Shown here piece after piece: positions 1 to 8,561 of a stretch of DNA of 64,000 bases. Source of the DNA: Candidatus Cloacimonadota bacterium (GTDB taxonomy: Bacteria; Cloacimonadota; Cloacimonadia; Cloacimonadales; Cloacimonadaceae); NCBI GenBank assembly GCA_028706475.1, contig JAQWBI010000001.1:1-64000 (forward strand), read 5' to 3'. A program made the position numbers and the translations under genes. The notes under the pieces were generated by a model. It was not told the origin of the DNA, ran no database searches, and saw only the letters and a list, made by a program, of their open reading frames with translations. Every line of letters starts with the position of its first letter. Position 1 is the first letter of the stretch.

Positions 1-63
1 ATGAATGATGGGCGGTGCTGCGTACCGATAGTGGATGCGGCTTGTAGCTGCATATTTTTGAAA

Positions 64-89
64 AAGCGTCGAGACGACGCTTCCACAAT
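64..89. repeat. Hairpin repeat (family R5), copy 1
   Basis: AAGCGTCG, a 3-nt loop and CGACGCTT form a perfect 8-bp stem, followed by CCACAAT. The reverse complement, with about two mismatches, is at 29664-29686. There is no T-run, so it is not an obvious intrinsic terminator. Confidence 0.55.
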
Positions 90-253
90 ATCGCTTCGCT
101 TCGTTTCGCTGTGTCAAAACTGGCTCCGCAACTTATGCAGACGAGGACGTCTGCAATCCTCTTGATAAACTCATTGCATTCCCGCGGAGGCCCGGTAATT
201 TACTTTGTTGTAGCTGATTTTCAACAAATCGTGATTTTTTGCCCAGAAACTGC

Positions 254-283
254 TTGACAGCAGGTGCCTCACAAAAATCTTAA
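254..283 (+). promoter_or_regulatory. Putative sigma-70-type promoter for 327 gene
   Basis: TTGACA at 254-259 matches the -35 consensus. The -10 element is poor: TCTTAA at 278-283 with an 18-bp spacer is the best fit. The same TTGACA box recurs upstream of several other transcripts in the window. Confidence 0.35.
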
Positions 284-326
284 ATGTTAGCATTAGAAAA
301 AAGGATCTCATGGAGAAAACGGAAAT

Positions 327-1859
327 ATGTTAAAAGTATCAATTGCTCCAGATGGTAGGGAGTATCCTCTTCCCACCGAGCAGGAAAACGAACAGGAACG
401 AAATCTTTTGTTGCAAATCACCAAGGAACAGCGCGCCAAGGGCAGAAAGATTGTAGCAGTGCAGGGCTTGGGTTTTGTTGGTTGTGTGATGGCCTCCGTT
501 GTGGCCGATGCCGAAGATAAAGACGGCAATCCAGTTTATTTTGTCCACGGGCATCAGCGTGCATCCAAGCGGTCGTTTTGGAAAGTACCTGTAATCAATA
601 CCGGCGTACCTCCCGTTAGCTCCTCCGATCCGGAAGTTCCCGAAATCTTCCATCGCACCGTAGTGGAGAAGAAGAATTTCCGTGCCACCAGCGAAGACAG
701 CGTGTACAGCTTGGTGGACGTTGTAGTGGTGGATATCCAGTTGGACGCCACCAAGCCCGCATTTGGCGAGGCAGAAAAGGGATATTGTGACATCACTGCT
801 TTCCGTGAAGGCATCCGCATGCTGGGTCAGCACATCAATCCCGAATGCCTGGTTTTGGTGGAAACCACAGTACCTCCGGGAACCTGTCAGAAAGTGGTAA
901 AGCCCATTCTGGAAGAAGAATTTACCAAGCGCGGCATCGACATCACACAGAATCCGCCACTGGTAGCGCATTCCTATGAGCGTGTGATGCCGGGAAGCAA
1001 GTATGTATCTTCCATCCGCGATTTCTGGCGTGTGTTTTCCGGTGTGAATCAAAAGAGTATTGAACTCTGCCGGGAATTTCTGAGCAATGTGCTGAATGTA
1101 GAGGATTATCCTTTGACTCAGCTCGACAGTACCAATGCCAGTGAATTGGCCAAAACCATGGAAAACAGTTATCGTGCCACCAACATCGCCCTTACATTGG
1201 AATGGGCGCGTTTTGCCGAGCAGATTGGCGTGGACATCTTCAAAGTGCGTGATGCCATCCGCAAACGCAAAGGCACTCACGACAATCTCTTGCGTCCATC
1301 TTTGGGCGTGGGCGGATACTGCCTCACAAAGGATCCCGTATTGGCAAATTGGGCCATGAGCGCTCTCTTTGGTGTGAAAGGCCGGCTTTCGATGGCAATC
1401 AACAGCGTAAACATCAATGATACCATGCCCTTGCATACCATCGAGATCATCAAACGTGAAGTAGAAGATGTGAAGAATCTGCGGATCACAGTACTCGGCG
1501 TATCTTACCTGGAAAACGTTGGTGACACGCGGCACAGTCCTTCCAAGACTCTGGTTGAGTTCTTGCGGAAAGACCTCGCCCACGTTCGCACTCACGATCC
1601 CTATGTGGAACACTGGGATGAACTGGAAGAAGTAACGGTGGAGAAAGACCTCCCAGAAATCCTGGAAGGCAGCGAAGTAGTGATCTTTGCCGTTGGGCAC
1701 AATCAATACAAGGATATGGAACCCAAAGACTTGGTGGACATGTGCAAGACCCGTCCGCTGATCGTAGATTGCTCGAACTTCCTGGACGATGTAACCATAA
1801 ACAAATACAAAGGGCTGGGATGCAAAGTACGTGGCGTAGGCAAGGGCCACATAGTCTAA
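327..1859 (+). CDS. Nucleotide-sugar dehydrogenase (UDP-glucose/GDP-mannose DH family)
   Basis: Predicted cytosolic NAD-dependent oxidation of a UDP- or GDP-sugar to its uronic acid, a precursor for surface polysaccharide. The 510-aa protein has a Rossmann motif GLGFVG at about residues 47-52. The family signature GVGGYCLTKDP carries the catalytic Cys at about residue 332. A C-terminal UDP-binding domain begins with the VLGVSYLENVGDTRHSPS segment (family form GxaYKxnxdDtRxSpa). About 45 residues precede the Rossmann fold, longer than typical WecC or TviB proteins. ATG 327 follows GGAG. The exact sugar cannot be read from sequence; a WecC-like UDP-ManNAc dehydrogenase is one option. A hairpin terminator follows at 1882-1911. 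Confidence 0.85.
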   Translation: MLKVSIAPDGREYPLPTEQENEQERNLLLQITKEQRAKGRKIVAVQGLGFVGCVMASVVADAEDKDGNPVYFVHGHQRASKRSFWKVPVINTGVPPVSSSDPEVPEIFHRTVVEKKNFRATSEDSVYSLVDVVVVDIQLDATKPAFGEAEKGYCDITAFREGIRMLGQHINPECLVLVETTVPPGTCQKVVKPILEEEFTKRGIDITQNPPLVAHSYERVMPGSKYVSSIRDFWRVFSGVNQKSIELCREFLSNVLNVEDYPLTQLDSTNASELAKTMENSYRATNIALTLEWARFAEQIGVDIFKVRDAIRKRKGTHDNLLRPSLGVGGYCLTKDPVLANWAMSALFGVKGRLSMAINSVNINDTMPLHTIEIIKREVEDVKNLRITVLGVSYLENVGDTRHSPSKTLVEFLRKDLAHVRTHDPYVEHWDELEEVTVEKDLPEILEGSEVVIFAVGHNQYKDMEPKDLVDMCKTRPLIVDCSNFLDDVTINKYKGLGCKVRGVGKGHIV

Positions 1860-1881
1860 GCGTCCTACGCTTCATAATATA

Positions 1882-1911
1882 GGGGCGAATACTCTTTCGC
1901 CCCTTTGTTTT
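1882..1911 (+). terminator. Rho-independent terminator
   Basis: Inverted repeat GGGGCGA / TCGCCCC (7 bp, 8-nt loop) followed by TTTGTTTT, directly downstream of the 327-1859 gene. It ends 15 nt before the next ATG, so the following gene may be read through or have its own promoter within the gap. Confidence 0.75.
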
Positions 1912-1926
1912 ACATGGGGAAAAGCA

Positions 1927-3105
1927 ATGGATATGGATAAGGATCGTGATCTCTATGGCATAGAGATCAAGGAACTACTGCGGGAGAGCCTCAAAAAGAC
2001 CATTGAGGGGCACTTTTCCGCTCACAATGATGATCCGGTATTCTATACCCGTCAAAGCTATCCCGGCAAAACCAGAATCGAAGAGCTGCCGCTGTTTCCC
2101 CAAGGGATTCCGGATGTAATCCGGACTTGGGCAGATATCGACACAGAAACAGATTATAGACCCGAAGACATCCTGGTGCTGGATCTGGAAACTACCGGTT
2201 TGGGGCGCAGTGGTACCTTGGCCTTCATGATTGGCCTGGGCTATTTTGAAGCAGGCGAATTTTGGGTGGAGCAGATATTTCTGCCTGATCCCGATGCGGA
2301 GGAACACAGTTTTGAACGGCTGCAGGAATTGATGCAAGAACGCAGCCTACTCATCACCTTCAATGGTAAAAGCTTTGATGTGCCGGTGCTGGAAGCACGC
2401 CTGTTGTATCATCAGATCTGGCTGGACCTGCGTGGGATGGAGCATCTGGACTTGCTGCATATTGCCCGCAGATTGTGGAAACGCAAGCTTCCCAGTTGCG
2501 CACTGGAAACCATTGAATTCTACATCCTGGGGCATATCCGGGACAAGGAACTGGACATCAGCGGGAGCGACGTACCTCAGACCTATTTTAACTTCCTCAC
2601 TACAGGAGATGCGGAGAGCATCCGCAGAGTATTTGTGCACAATCACCATGATATACTGCACAGTGCCGCACTCTTTGCCCTGATCTGCGATAGCTGCAAG
2701 TATCCTCCTAAAGACGGGATGGATATCCGGGTAGATTATCATGCTCTTGCCCGGCTGTATCAAAGCCAGGGACAGAATGAAACAGCCCGGCGGATATTGG
2801 TGGATCTGCTCTCGCACGGTGAAGTGACTGCCGATATTGCGCATGATCTGGCCATGATCTACAAAAGGGCCAAAGAGATGGATGATGCACTGGCTGCCTT
2901 TGAGATAGCCGCCTCTTTGGACTATGCTCCTGCCCTCGTGGAAGCGGCAAAAATCCTGGAAAAGCAGAAGAGTTATCATAAGGCAATGCAGTACAGCCAA
3001 AGAGCACTGGCTTTGGAGCGGGGGCGCTTTCTGCAGAATCACAAGGCGCTGGCAGACATCGAAAAGCGGATAGAGAGGCTAAGTAAGAAGCTCTGCTCCG
3101 GTTAA
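1927..3105 (+). CDS. YprB-type RNase H-like exonuclease with C-terminal TPR repeats
   Basis: Predicted DnaQ-like 3'-5' exonuclease fold of the YprB/RNase_H_2 family; the substrate is unknown. Exo motif I, DLETTG, lies at about residues 86-91. The FNGKSFD motif is at about 145-151, and the H-x4-D type motif HNHHD at about 238-242, giving a DEDDh arrangement. From about residue 270 the chain turns into TPR-like helices (ALARLYQSQGQNETARRIL and a second at ALAAFEIAASLDYAPAL). That fusion is not part of the nuclease fold itself. ATG 1927 follows GGGGAAAAGC. No signal peptide is present, so a cytoplasmic location is likely. Confidence 0.75.
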   Translation: MDMDKDRDLYGIEIKELLRESLKKTIEGHFSAHNDDPVFYTRQSYPGKTRIEELPLFPQGIPDVIRTWADIDTETDYRPEDILVLDLETTGLGRSGTLAFMIGLGYFEAGEFWVEQIFLPDPDAEEHSFERLQELMQERSLLITFNGKSFDVPVLEARLLYHQIWLDLRGMEHLDLLHIARRLWKRKLPSCALETIEFYILGHIRDKELDISGSDVPQTYFNFLTTGDAESIRRVFVHNHHDILHSAALFALICDSCKYPPKDGMDIRVDYHALARLYQSQGQNETARRILVDLLSHGEVTADIAHDLAMIYKRAKEMDDALAAFEIAASLDYAPALVEAAKILEKQKSYHKAMQYSQRALALERGRFLQNHKALADIEKRIERLSKKLCSG

Positions 3106-3139
3106 GTAAAAGCAAAGAAAGGGTTACAAACAAAAGCAG

Positions 3140-3169
3140 TTGACACAAAATGGCATTAGCTTTTTATGT
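3140..3169 (+). promoter_or_regulatory. Putative promoter for 3202 gene
   Basis: TTGACA at 3140-3145 with TTATGT at 3164-3169 (18-bp spacer), 33 bp before the ATG. The -35 is perfect but the -10 is weak. Confidence 0.4.
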
Positions 3170-3201
3170 CTTCTAAATTCTGAAATCTTGGGAGTAATAC
3201 A

Positions 3202-3762
3202 ATGAAAACAACAGGATCGGGGTGGACCCCTACCGTTACGCTGGCAAAGCTTTTCGAAGAGCAGAACCAGTTCTTCGATGCGCTTGCCACTTACGAACTT
3301 ATCGCCCAAAATGATTCTTCTCCTGCCATCCGGGAAAAGATCGAGGCCTTGCATGCCCGCATTCTGAATGATCCTTCAAATCGCTATGATCCCCGCATAG
3401 AAAAGCTCTTTACTCCCGAAGAACTGGCCTATTTGAAGATCTTGAGCCACCAGGGTTTTGACAATATGTTCCGTGCGGTAGAAAAGCTCAATGAAGGCAT
3501 GCAGGATACCGAGATCGTATTTGACGAAGAAGAAGTCCTGGCCGAGGAATCAGAATTGGACACTCTGGACGAGGTTTTACGTGAAATCGAACAGCAGGCG
3601 CAATTGAACCTGATAAACGGTTCCGAAAGCTATGGCGATCTCACTGTGAGCGATCTGTTGATAGCGCTGCTTTCCCGCTGGGACAAATCCCAGTCGCTCC
3701 GAGATATCCGCCTGTCGGACATGATCAGCCTGTTTGTGGATATGCAAAGCCAACAGAAATAA
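3202..3762 (+). CDS. Hypothetical protein with TPR-like N-terminus
   Basis: Not recognised. The 186-aa protein begins with a helix pair resembling one TPR unit (LAKLFEEQNQFFDALATYEL). A helical middle follows, then a strongly acidic stretch around residues 105-130 (EIVFDEEEVLAEESELDTLDE). There is no signal peptide or membrane segment, so it is probably cytosolic. ATG 3202 follows GGGAG with a 7-nt gap. It leads a probable operon with the 51-aa Cys-rich ORF (3 nt gap) and rsmD, so a role linked to rRNA modification or general housekeeping is possible but not shown. Confidence 0.65.
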   Translation: MKTTGSGWTPTVTLAKLFEEQNQFFDALATYELIAQNDSSPAIREKIEALHARILNDPSNRYDPRIEKLFTPEELAYLKILSHQGFDNMFRAVEKLNEGMQDTEIVFDEEEVLAEESELDTLDEVLREIEQQAQLNLINGSESYGDLTVSDLLIALLSRWDKSQSLRDIRLSDMISLFVDMQSQQK

Positions 3763-3765
3763 GCA

Positions 3766-3921
3766 ATGCCAAAAGAGCCCCAAAAATGCAACAGCATCTG
3801 CGAAAAATGCCTTCACAAATGCAAACAATTGGATACCGTACAGCTGCTTTCCTGCCCGCGCTATGAAGCTCAACCGGTGCAGTTGGAGATAAAAGTACCG
3901 GGGCTGGACAAACGTAGGTAA
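3766..3921 (+). CDS. Small Cys-rich protein, 51 aa
   Basis: Short ORF wedged between the 3202 gene (3-nt gap) and rsmD (5-nt gap), filling the space almost completely. It encodes cysteines at 8, 12, 15, 19 and 30, that is C-x3-C-x2-C-x3-C followed by CP, a pattern suited to zinc or iron-sulfur binding. It has no signal peptide. Its terminal AGG-TAA may double as the Shine-Dalgarno of rsmD. No family is recognised. The tight packing and Cys pattern support a real gene, but the length leaves room for chance. Confidence 0.5.
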   Translation: MPKEPQKCNSICEKCLHKCKQLDTVQLLSCPRYEAQPVQLEIKVPGLDKRR

Positions 3922-3926
3922 CAGGC

Positions 3927-4478
3927 ATGATCCGCATTATTGCCGGAATCCACAAGAAGCGTAACTTGCAATCTGTTCCCGGAAGAAGCACACGTCCCAC
4001 TACCGATTTTAACCGCGAAATGATCTTTGGCACCTATCAGGATTTTAAGGGCAAGAAAGTGCTGGATCTCTTTGCCGGTACCGGAGCTTTTGGGTTGGAA
4101 GCGCTCTCGCGCGGAGCCGCCTGGATCGATTTTGTGGAATTTGCCAATGCCGCTATCGGAACCATTTTGAATAATATCTCTACGCTTTCCTGCACAGATC
4201 GGTGTCACGTGTATCGCAAACGTGCCGAAGCCTTTCTTAAGGATTGTGAGAGCAGCTACGATGTGATCTTTCTGGATCCGCCCTACGATAAAAACCTGAT
4301 CAATCCCTCTCTGCAGACCATATTTGAGCGTAAGATGCTGAAACCCAAGGGACTGGTGATGGTGGAGCATTCCCGCAACGAAAAGATAGCCGAAGACTTA
4401 TGCGGCTACATTCTGAAACAAAAGGAAATGAAAAAATGCTGCTTCACCTGGCTGGCAGAAGATCCTGAGGCTATTTGA
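3927..4478 (+). CDS. rsmD: 16S rRNA (guanine(966)-N2)-methyltransferase RsmD
   Basis: SAM-dependent methylation of G966 in 16S rRNA during 30S assembly. At 183 aa it matches the family length. The N-terminal MIRIIAG start is typical. The SAM-binding motif VLDLFAGTGAFGLEALSRGA lies at about residues 45-64, and the catalytic DPPY motif at 117-120. ATG 3927 lies 5 nt after the Cys-rich ORF. The stop overlaps the 3' end of the convergent lamin-tail gene by 8 bp. The coaD gene that often follows rsmD elsewhere is not here. Confidence 0.92.
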   Translation: MIRIIAGIHKKRNLQSVPGRSTRPTTDFNREMIFGTYQDFKGKKVLDLFAGTGAFGLEALSRGAAWIDFVEFANAAIGTILNNISTLSCTDRCHVYRKRAEAFLKDCESSYDVIFLDPPYDKNLINPSLQTIFERKMLKPKGLVMVEHSRNEKIAEDLCGYILKQKEMKKCCFTWLAEDPEAI

Positions 4479-6060
4479 TCACGATACTCTTTTGGCGACG
4501 ATACACTTTCCCGCCATCAGTAGATTGAGACTCCCACAAAACCAGATATAGACCACGCGGAGCGTAGCTACCACCGCTTTTCTTCCCATCCCAACATAGG
4601 ACTCCGCGATCCGCAATTTGCAGATTGTCCGCCAGGCTGATTACCTTGCGTCCATTCATATCCCAAATGCTGCAATTCACGCGGTTTGAGACTACCGGCA
4701 TATTGTAACTGATGTTTAGCACCTCACCATTGCGGACATCACAGGGAGATCCGAAGATTTTCAGGTACTCATTATGCTGCGGGAGGTCCTGACTTGTGTG
4801 GAAATTCTCTGCACAGGGGCTGGGTTCACCCAGGCGCCACATGACTTCTGTATCCTGTAAAACTCGTTGAAAAGACATCTCCGCGGTGCTGGAAACATAG
4901 GCCATTGAATCCAGCAAAGCGAATTCATCCCAGAGGTATAGGGCATCCCCGTCATTATTCAGCTGAGTCCAGGATTGTGCCTGCAGCACCAGAGCAGAGG
5001 GACATTGGGGATATTCTTCCAGAAAGCTTGCGGGATCGGAGCACAGCACGAAGTAGCCCGGTACATCCGGTAAATTGAAACTAATGCTTGCTCCAGATGC
5101 ATCATGGATTTGGTAGCTTCCCTTTGCAGAGGAAGCTGGGGCATACAGCTCTATCCATTCTTGTTTCCCTGGGAGTGGAGCAGGAAACACCTCGTTCAAG
5201 TGCGGAGCTTCTGCAAATTGCCCCAATACGCTGTAGTGCATGAGGTTATTATCTGTATCAAGATCGTTTTGATGTTCCAGAAACAGATACATCAATTCCA
5301 CATCTTCCGGCAGGATAAAGCTAAGCCTGATGCTGTCTCCCAGTGCCAGGGGCGGAAGCTCTTCCTGATGAAAGGCTTGCTCTCCATAATACGCGGTAAA
5401 CAGTGCATTGTAAGGGCTGGGATACGGACCCAGGTTTCGCACACCGATACTAAACTGACGGAAAGACTCCCCCGGTTCATAGGAAGGCCCATAGAGAGCT
5501 AGATCAGTGTAGACATGATTGTGTAGATTGGGGGTGGGATTCTGCTCAATCCGAAAGTCGTTGCCACACATATTGCTATCCCTGCCATCCACCACCCGCG
5601 CCAGAGAGCAACCTTCCGGAGCGTCCGGAGCAAAGCTGTAAGCCTCTGTGCCATAGTCGTCTGTGAGTAGATTTGTGTTTGGTTCATCGTAGATAATAGT
5701 ATCCGTGTAGGTGCTGTCGGAATTTACAAAGCGGATTCCGTCGCTAGCGCTGCCACCATTTTGAAAGTTGAGATTGGCATAGAACTGAGCATTTCCCATA
5801 CCCGTTCCTCCGATCATCACCATATAGCCTGGGCGTAACAGGAAATAGGGAAATTCGAATTGTTGGATCCAGGATGTGCCGCAACTATAAATCCTGGCAC
5901 CGGTTAGATCTACGGTTTCAGTACCGGGATTGTAGAGCTCGATCCATTCCTTGCCGCTATCTGCCCCCTCAGGATCGTAACATACTTCATTGATCACCAC
6001 TTGAGAGCCGAGACAGCCGTATATGAGCAGAAAAGCAAAGGTGAAAATGCAGGAGATCAC
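4471..6060 (-). CDS. Secreted lamin-tail-domain protein with C-terminal sorting domain
   Basis: Predicted exported or surface protein of 529 aa. A signal peptide at residues 1-20 is rich in I, F and L. A lamin-tail domain follows (VVINEVCYDP, then KEWIELYNPG), then a CARDB-like middle region, then a second lamin-tail domain (LNEVFPAPLPGKQEWIELYAP). The C-terminal FlgD-like/T9SS type-A-like domain contains VNCSIWDMNGRKV and GLYLVLWESQS. The start is placed at GTG 6060, whose GTGA overlaps the glgP stop. The longer open frame would run deep into glgP without a Shine-Dalgarno. Coupling to glgP is odd for a secreted protein. Its ligand is unknown. Confidence 0.75.
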   Translation of the reverse strand: MISCIFTFAFLLIYGCLGSQVVINEVCYDPEGADSGKEWIELYNPGTETVDLTGARIYSCGTSWIQQFEFPYFLLRPGYMVMIGGTGMGNAQFYANLNFQNGGSASDGIRFVNSDSTYTDTIIYDEPNTNLLTDDYGTEAYSFAPDAPEGCSLARVVDGRDSNMCGNDFRIEQNPTPNLHNHVYTDLALYGPSYEPGESFRQFSIGVRNLGPYPSPYNALFTAYYGEQAFHQEELPPLALGDSIRLSFILPEDVELMYLFLEHQNDLDTDNNLMHYSVLGQFAEAPHLNEVFPAPLPGKQEWIELYAPASSAKGSYQIHDASGASISFNLPDVPGYFVLCSDPASFLEEYPQCPSALVLQAQSWTQLNNDGDALYLWDEFALLDSMAYVSSTAEMSFQRVLQDTEVMWRLGEPSPCAENFHTSQDLPQHNEYLKIFGSPCDVRNGEVLNISYNMPVVSNRVNCSIWDMNGRKVISLADNLQIADRGVLCWDGKKSGGSYAPRGLYLVLWESQSTDGGKVYRRQKSIVIK

Positions 6061-8561
6061 GCGTTCAAGTTTAATACAAGCGGCTGAATGTTCCAGATCT
6101 CGTCGGCATATTCTTTGATCGCTCTGTCGCTGGAGAATTTGCCGATGCGGGCGATATTCAGTATAGCCTTCTGCACCCATTCGTCACGCTTGGTATATAG
6201 TTCGTCAACTCTGGCGGATGTATCCACATAGGCGCGGAAATCCGCCATGTTCAGATAGGGATCGCCGCCGCTAATCAGTGAATCGAAGATAGGCACAAAG
6301 ATGCCAGGCTCGTTTGGACACCAACTGTCATCCATCAGAGAATCCACTACCCGCTTCAATTCGGGGTCGTTTTGGTAGTAATGCAAAGGATTGTAGCAGG
6401 AGTTTTTTATTTGAGATACCTCTATAGCTTTGTGCCCAAAGATAAACATGTTTTCGCTGCCGATCTCCTCTGCCATTTCCACATTTGCTCCGTCCAGTGT
6501 ACCTATGGTAAGCGCACCGTTCAGGGCGAATTTCATGTTTCCGGTTCCGCTGGCTTCATAACCAGCGGTTGAGATTTGTTCTGAAAGATCAGCCGCGGGG
6601 ATGATTTTCTCAGCCAGGGACACACAGTAATTTGGCAGAAACACTACTTTCAGGCGGTCTCTTACATCCGGATCCTTGTTGATGATATCACCCAGATTAT
6701 TGATCAGCTTTATTAGACGTTTGGCCAGAAAGTAACCGGGAGCCGCTTTACCGGAGAATATCACCGTGCGGGGTACAAATTCCGCTTCGGGATTGTCCTT
6801 AATGCGATAGTACCGGGCAATGGTCGCCATCACATTGAGCAACTGGCGTTTATACTCGTGCAAACGCTTGATCTGCACATCGAAGATGCTTTCGGTGCGT
6901 ACCCGGACACCGGTGACTCTGTAGATATGACGGGAAAGCCGCTTTTTGTTGATCTCTTTTATCTCAAAGAAGCTGTCCTTGAAGTAGGGATCGTCCAGAT
7001 ACTCCTCCAAACCTCTCAACAATCGCAAATCCCGGGTCCAGGCAGAGCCGATGTGTTCGGATATCAAGCTGGAGAGCAGTGGATTGCAGATAAGCAGCCA
7101 TAAGCGGGGAGTGATTCCATTGGTTTTGTTCTGGATCTTTCCGGGATACAATTCATCAAAATCTGCAAAGACTCTTTTCTTCAAAATCTCGGTGTGCAGC
7201 TTTGCCACTCCGTTCACCGCATGAGAGCCGTGAATGCAGAGTTGGGCCATGCGTATGTTCTTTTCCAGACCTTCTTCGATGATGGATGTGCTGCGCATCT
7301 TTATGATGTTTCCGGGATATAGCTTACCAACCTCTTTCATGATAAGATCATTGATCTGATAAATGATTATCAGGTGGCGGGGCAACAGTTCTTCAAACAG
7401 TGCTACGCCCCATCGCTCCAATGCTTCCGGTAACACTGTGTGATTAGTGTAGGAAAATACAGCTTTGGTGATATCCCAGGCTTTGGCAAAGCTCATGCGC
7501 TCCACATCGATAAAGATGCGCATCAGTTCTGGAATTGCCAGGGCGGGATGGGTATCGTTCAGTTGGATACAGATTTTATTTGCAAAGCTGGAAAAGCCGT
7601 CGTGATCCTGTTTCCACCAGTACAATATATCCTGCAGAGTGGCCGATACAAAGAAATACTCCTGCTTCAAGCGCAACACCTTGCCCAAGTGTATATTGTC
7701 GTTTGGGTACAAGACCTTACTGATGTTTTCGCTGATGTTTTTCTGCTCCACGGCTTTCACATAGTCGCCGTTGTTGAAGTATTCAAAGTCAAATTCGTCT
7801 GTAGCAGTAGCTTCCCAAAGGCGGAGATTGTTTACGTTGTCCACTTTATAGCCCGGAATAGGTACATCCCAGGCAACTGCCATCACGTCTTTGGTATCCG
7901 TCCAAGAGTAAATCAGTCCCTCTCCGTTGTTTTCGGTCTGTTTTACTTTGCCGCCAAAGCGTACACGATAGCTGATCTCCGGGCGCTTAATCTCCCAGGG
8001 ACAGCCCTTTTTGCGCCAGTGATCCGGCACTTCGCTTTGATATCCATTACGAATCTCCTGGCGGAAAATGCCAAATTCGTAGCGTATGCCATACCCATAA
8101 CCGGGGTATGCCAGAGTGGCAAGAGAATCCATAAAGCAAGCTGCCAAACGCCCCAGGCCTCCATTGCCCAAGCCCATGTCCGGCTCCAGCTCAGCGATGT
8201 CTTCCAGCGAATGCCCCATTTCTTTCAGCATGTCATAGGTCTCGTTGTACAGATCCAGATTGATCAGGCTATTGCCCAGCAACCTGCCGATGAGAAACTC
8301 CATGGAGAGATAATAGACCTTTTTAACGTCTCGCTTGCGGTATTCATATTGGGTACGTAGCCAGCGCTCTATGAGGCGGTCTCTTAGGGTAATACCCAAA
8401 GCATAATACACATCCCAGGCTTCCACAGTGGTGTTGTCTTTGATCAATGAGTATTCCAGATGGTTCAAAAACCGGTTTTTTATGTCACTCGTCATCCCTT
8501 CCGCATTGTCGGAAAAGAAGATCGATGTATATTCGTTGTTTGGAATAAATCCTTCTTTCAT
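6057..8561 (-). CDS. glgP: Glycogen/alpha-glucan phosphorylase
   Basis: Phosphorolysis of alpha-1,4-glucans to glucose 1-phosphate in the cytosol. The 834-aa length fits bacterial GlgP. Seen are the N-terminal YYLSMEFLIGRLLGN segment, GLGNGGLGRLAACFMDSLA, and the PLP-site signature EASGTGNMKFALNGALTIG with its Schiff-base Lys. ATG 8561 is chosen because AAGGA sits 7 nt upstream; a TTG 6 nt earlier would lie on the Shine-Dalgarno. It feeds glucose phosphates toward the pgi encoded in the adjacent cluster. Its stop overlaps the start of the lamin-tail gene by 4 nt. Confidence 0.95.
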   Translation of the reverse strand: MKEGFIPNNEYTSIFFSDNAEGMTSDIKNRFLNHLEYSLIKDNTTVEAWDVYYALGITLRDRLIERWLRTQYEYRKRDVKKVYYLSMEFLIGRLLGNSLINLDLYNETYDMLKEMGHSLEDIAELEPDMGLGNGGLGRLAACFMDSLATLAYPGYGYGIRYEFGIFRQEIRNGYQSEVPDHWRKKGCPWEIKRPEISYRVRFGGKVKQTENNGEGLIYSWTDTKDVMAVAWDVPIPGYKVDNVNNLRLWEATATDEFDFEYFNNGDYVKAVEQKNISENISKVLYPNDNIHLGKVLRLKQEYFFVSATLQDILYWWKQDHDGFSSFANKICIQLNDTHPALAIPELMRIFIDVERMSFAKAWDITKAVFSYTNHTVLPEALERWGVALFEELLPRHLIIIYQINDLIMKEVGKLYPGNIIKMRSTSIIEEGLEKNIRMAQLCIHGSHAVNGVAKLHTEILKKRVFADFDELYPGKIQNKTNGITPRLWLLICNPLLSSLISEHIGSAWTRDLRLLRGLEEYLDDPYFKDSFFEIKEINKKRLSRHIYRVTGVRVRTESIFDVQIKRLHEYKRQLLNVMATIARYYRIKDNPEAEFVPRTVIFSGKAAPGYFLAKRLIKLINNLGDIINKDPDVRDRLKVVFLPNYCVSLAEKIIPAADLSEQISTAGYEASGTGNMKFALNGALTIGTLDGANVEMAEEIGSENMFIFGHKAIEVSQIKNSCYNPLHYYQNDPELKRVVDSLMDDSWCPNEPGIFVPIFDSLISGGDPYLNMADFRAYVDTSARVDELYTKRDEWVQKAILNIARIGKFSSDRAIKEYADEIWNIQPLVLNLNA

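Larger units (their letters stand above)
1..326. other. Gene-free leader with repeat hairpins
   Basis: No convincing gene is seen here. At 64-89 there is a hairpin with an 8-bp stem and 3-nt loop (AAGCGTCG / CGACGCTT) followed by CCACAAT. A close inverted copy of this unit occurs at 29664-29686, so it belongs to a repeat family. The 90-150 stretch is rich in CGCTTCG-like words that recur in the other intergenic islands. A TTGACA box at 254-259 may serve the gene starting at 327. Confidence 0.6.

Noticed and set aside
339-1850. 503-aa open frame antisense to the nucleotide-sugar dehydrogenase
   Set aside because: The sense frame carries all family motifs. The antisense frame has no recognisable motif or Shine-Dalgarno and is a shadow of codon bias.
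6061-6180. Longer start for the lamin-tail gene inside glgP
   Set aside because: It would add 40 residues without a Shine-Dalgarno and bury the signal peptide; GTG 6060 with GTGA coupling is better.
7440-8360. 306-aa open frame antisense to glgP
   Set aside because: It lies wholly within a highly conserved enzyme gene and shows no domain.
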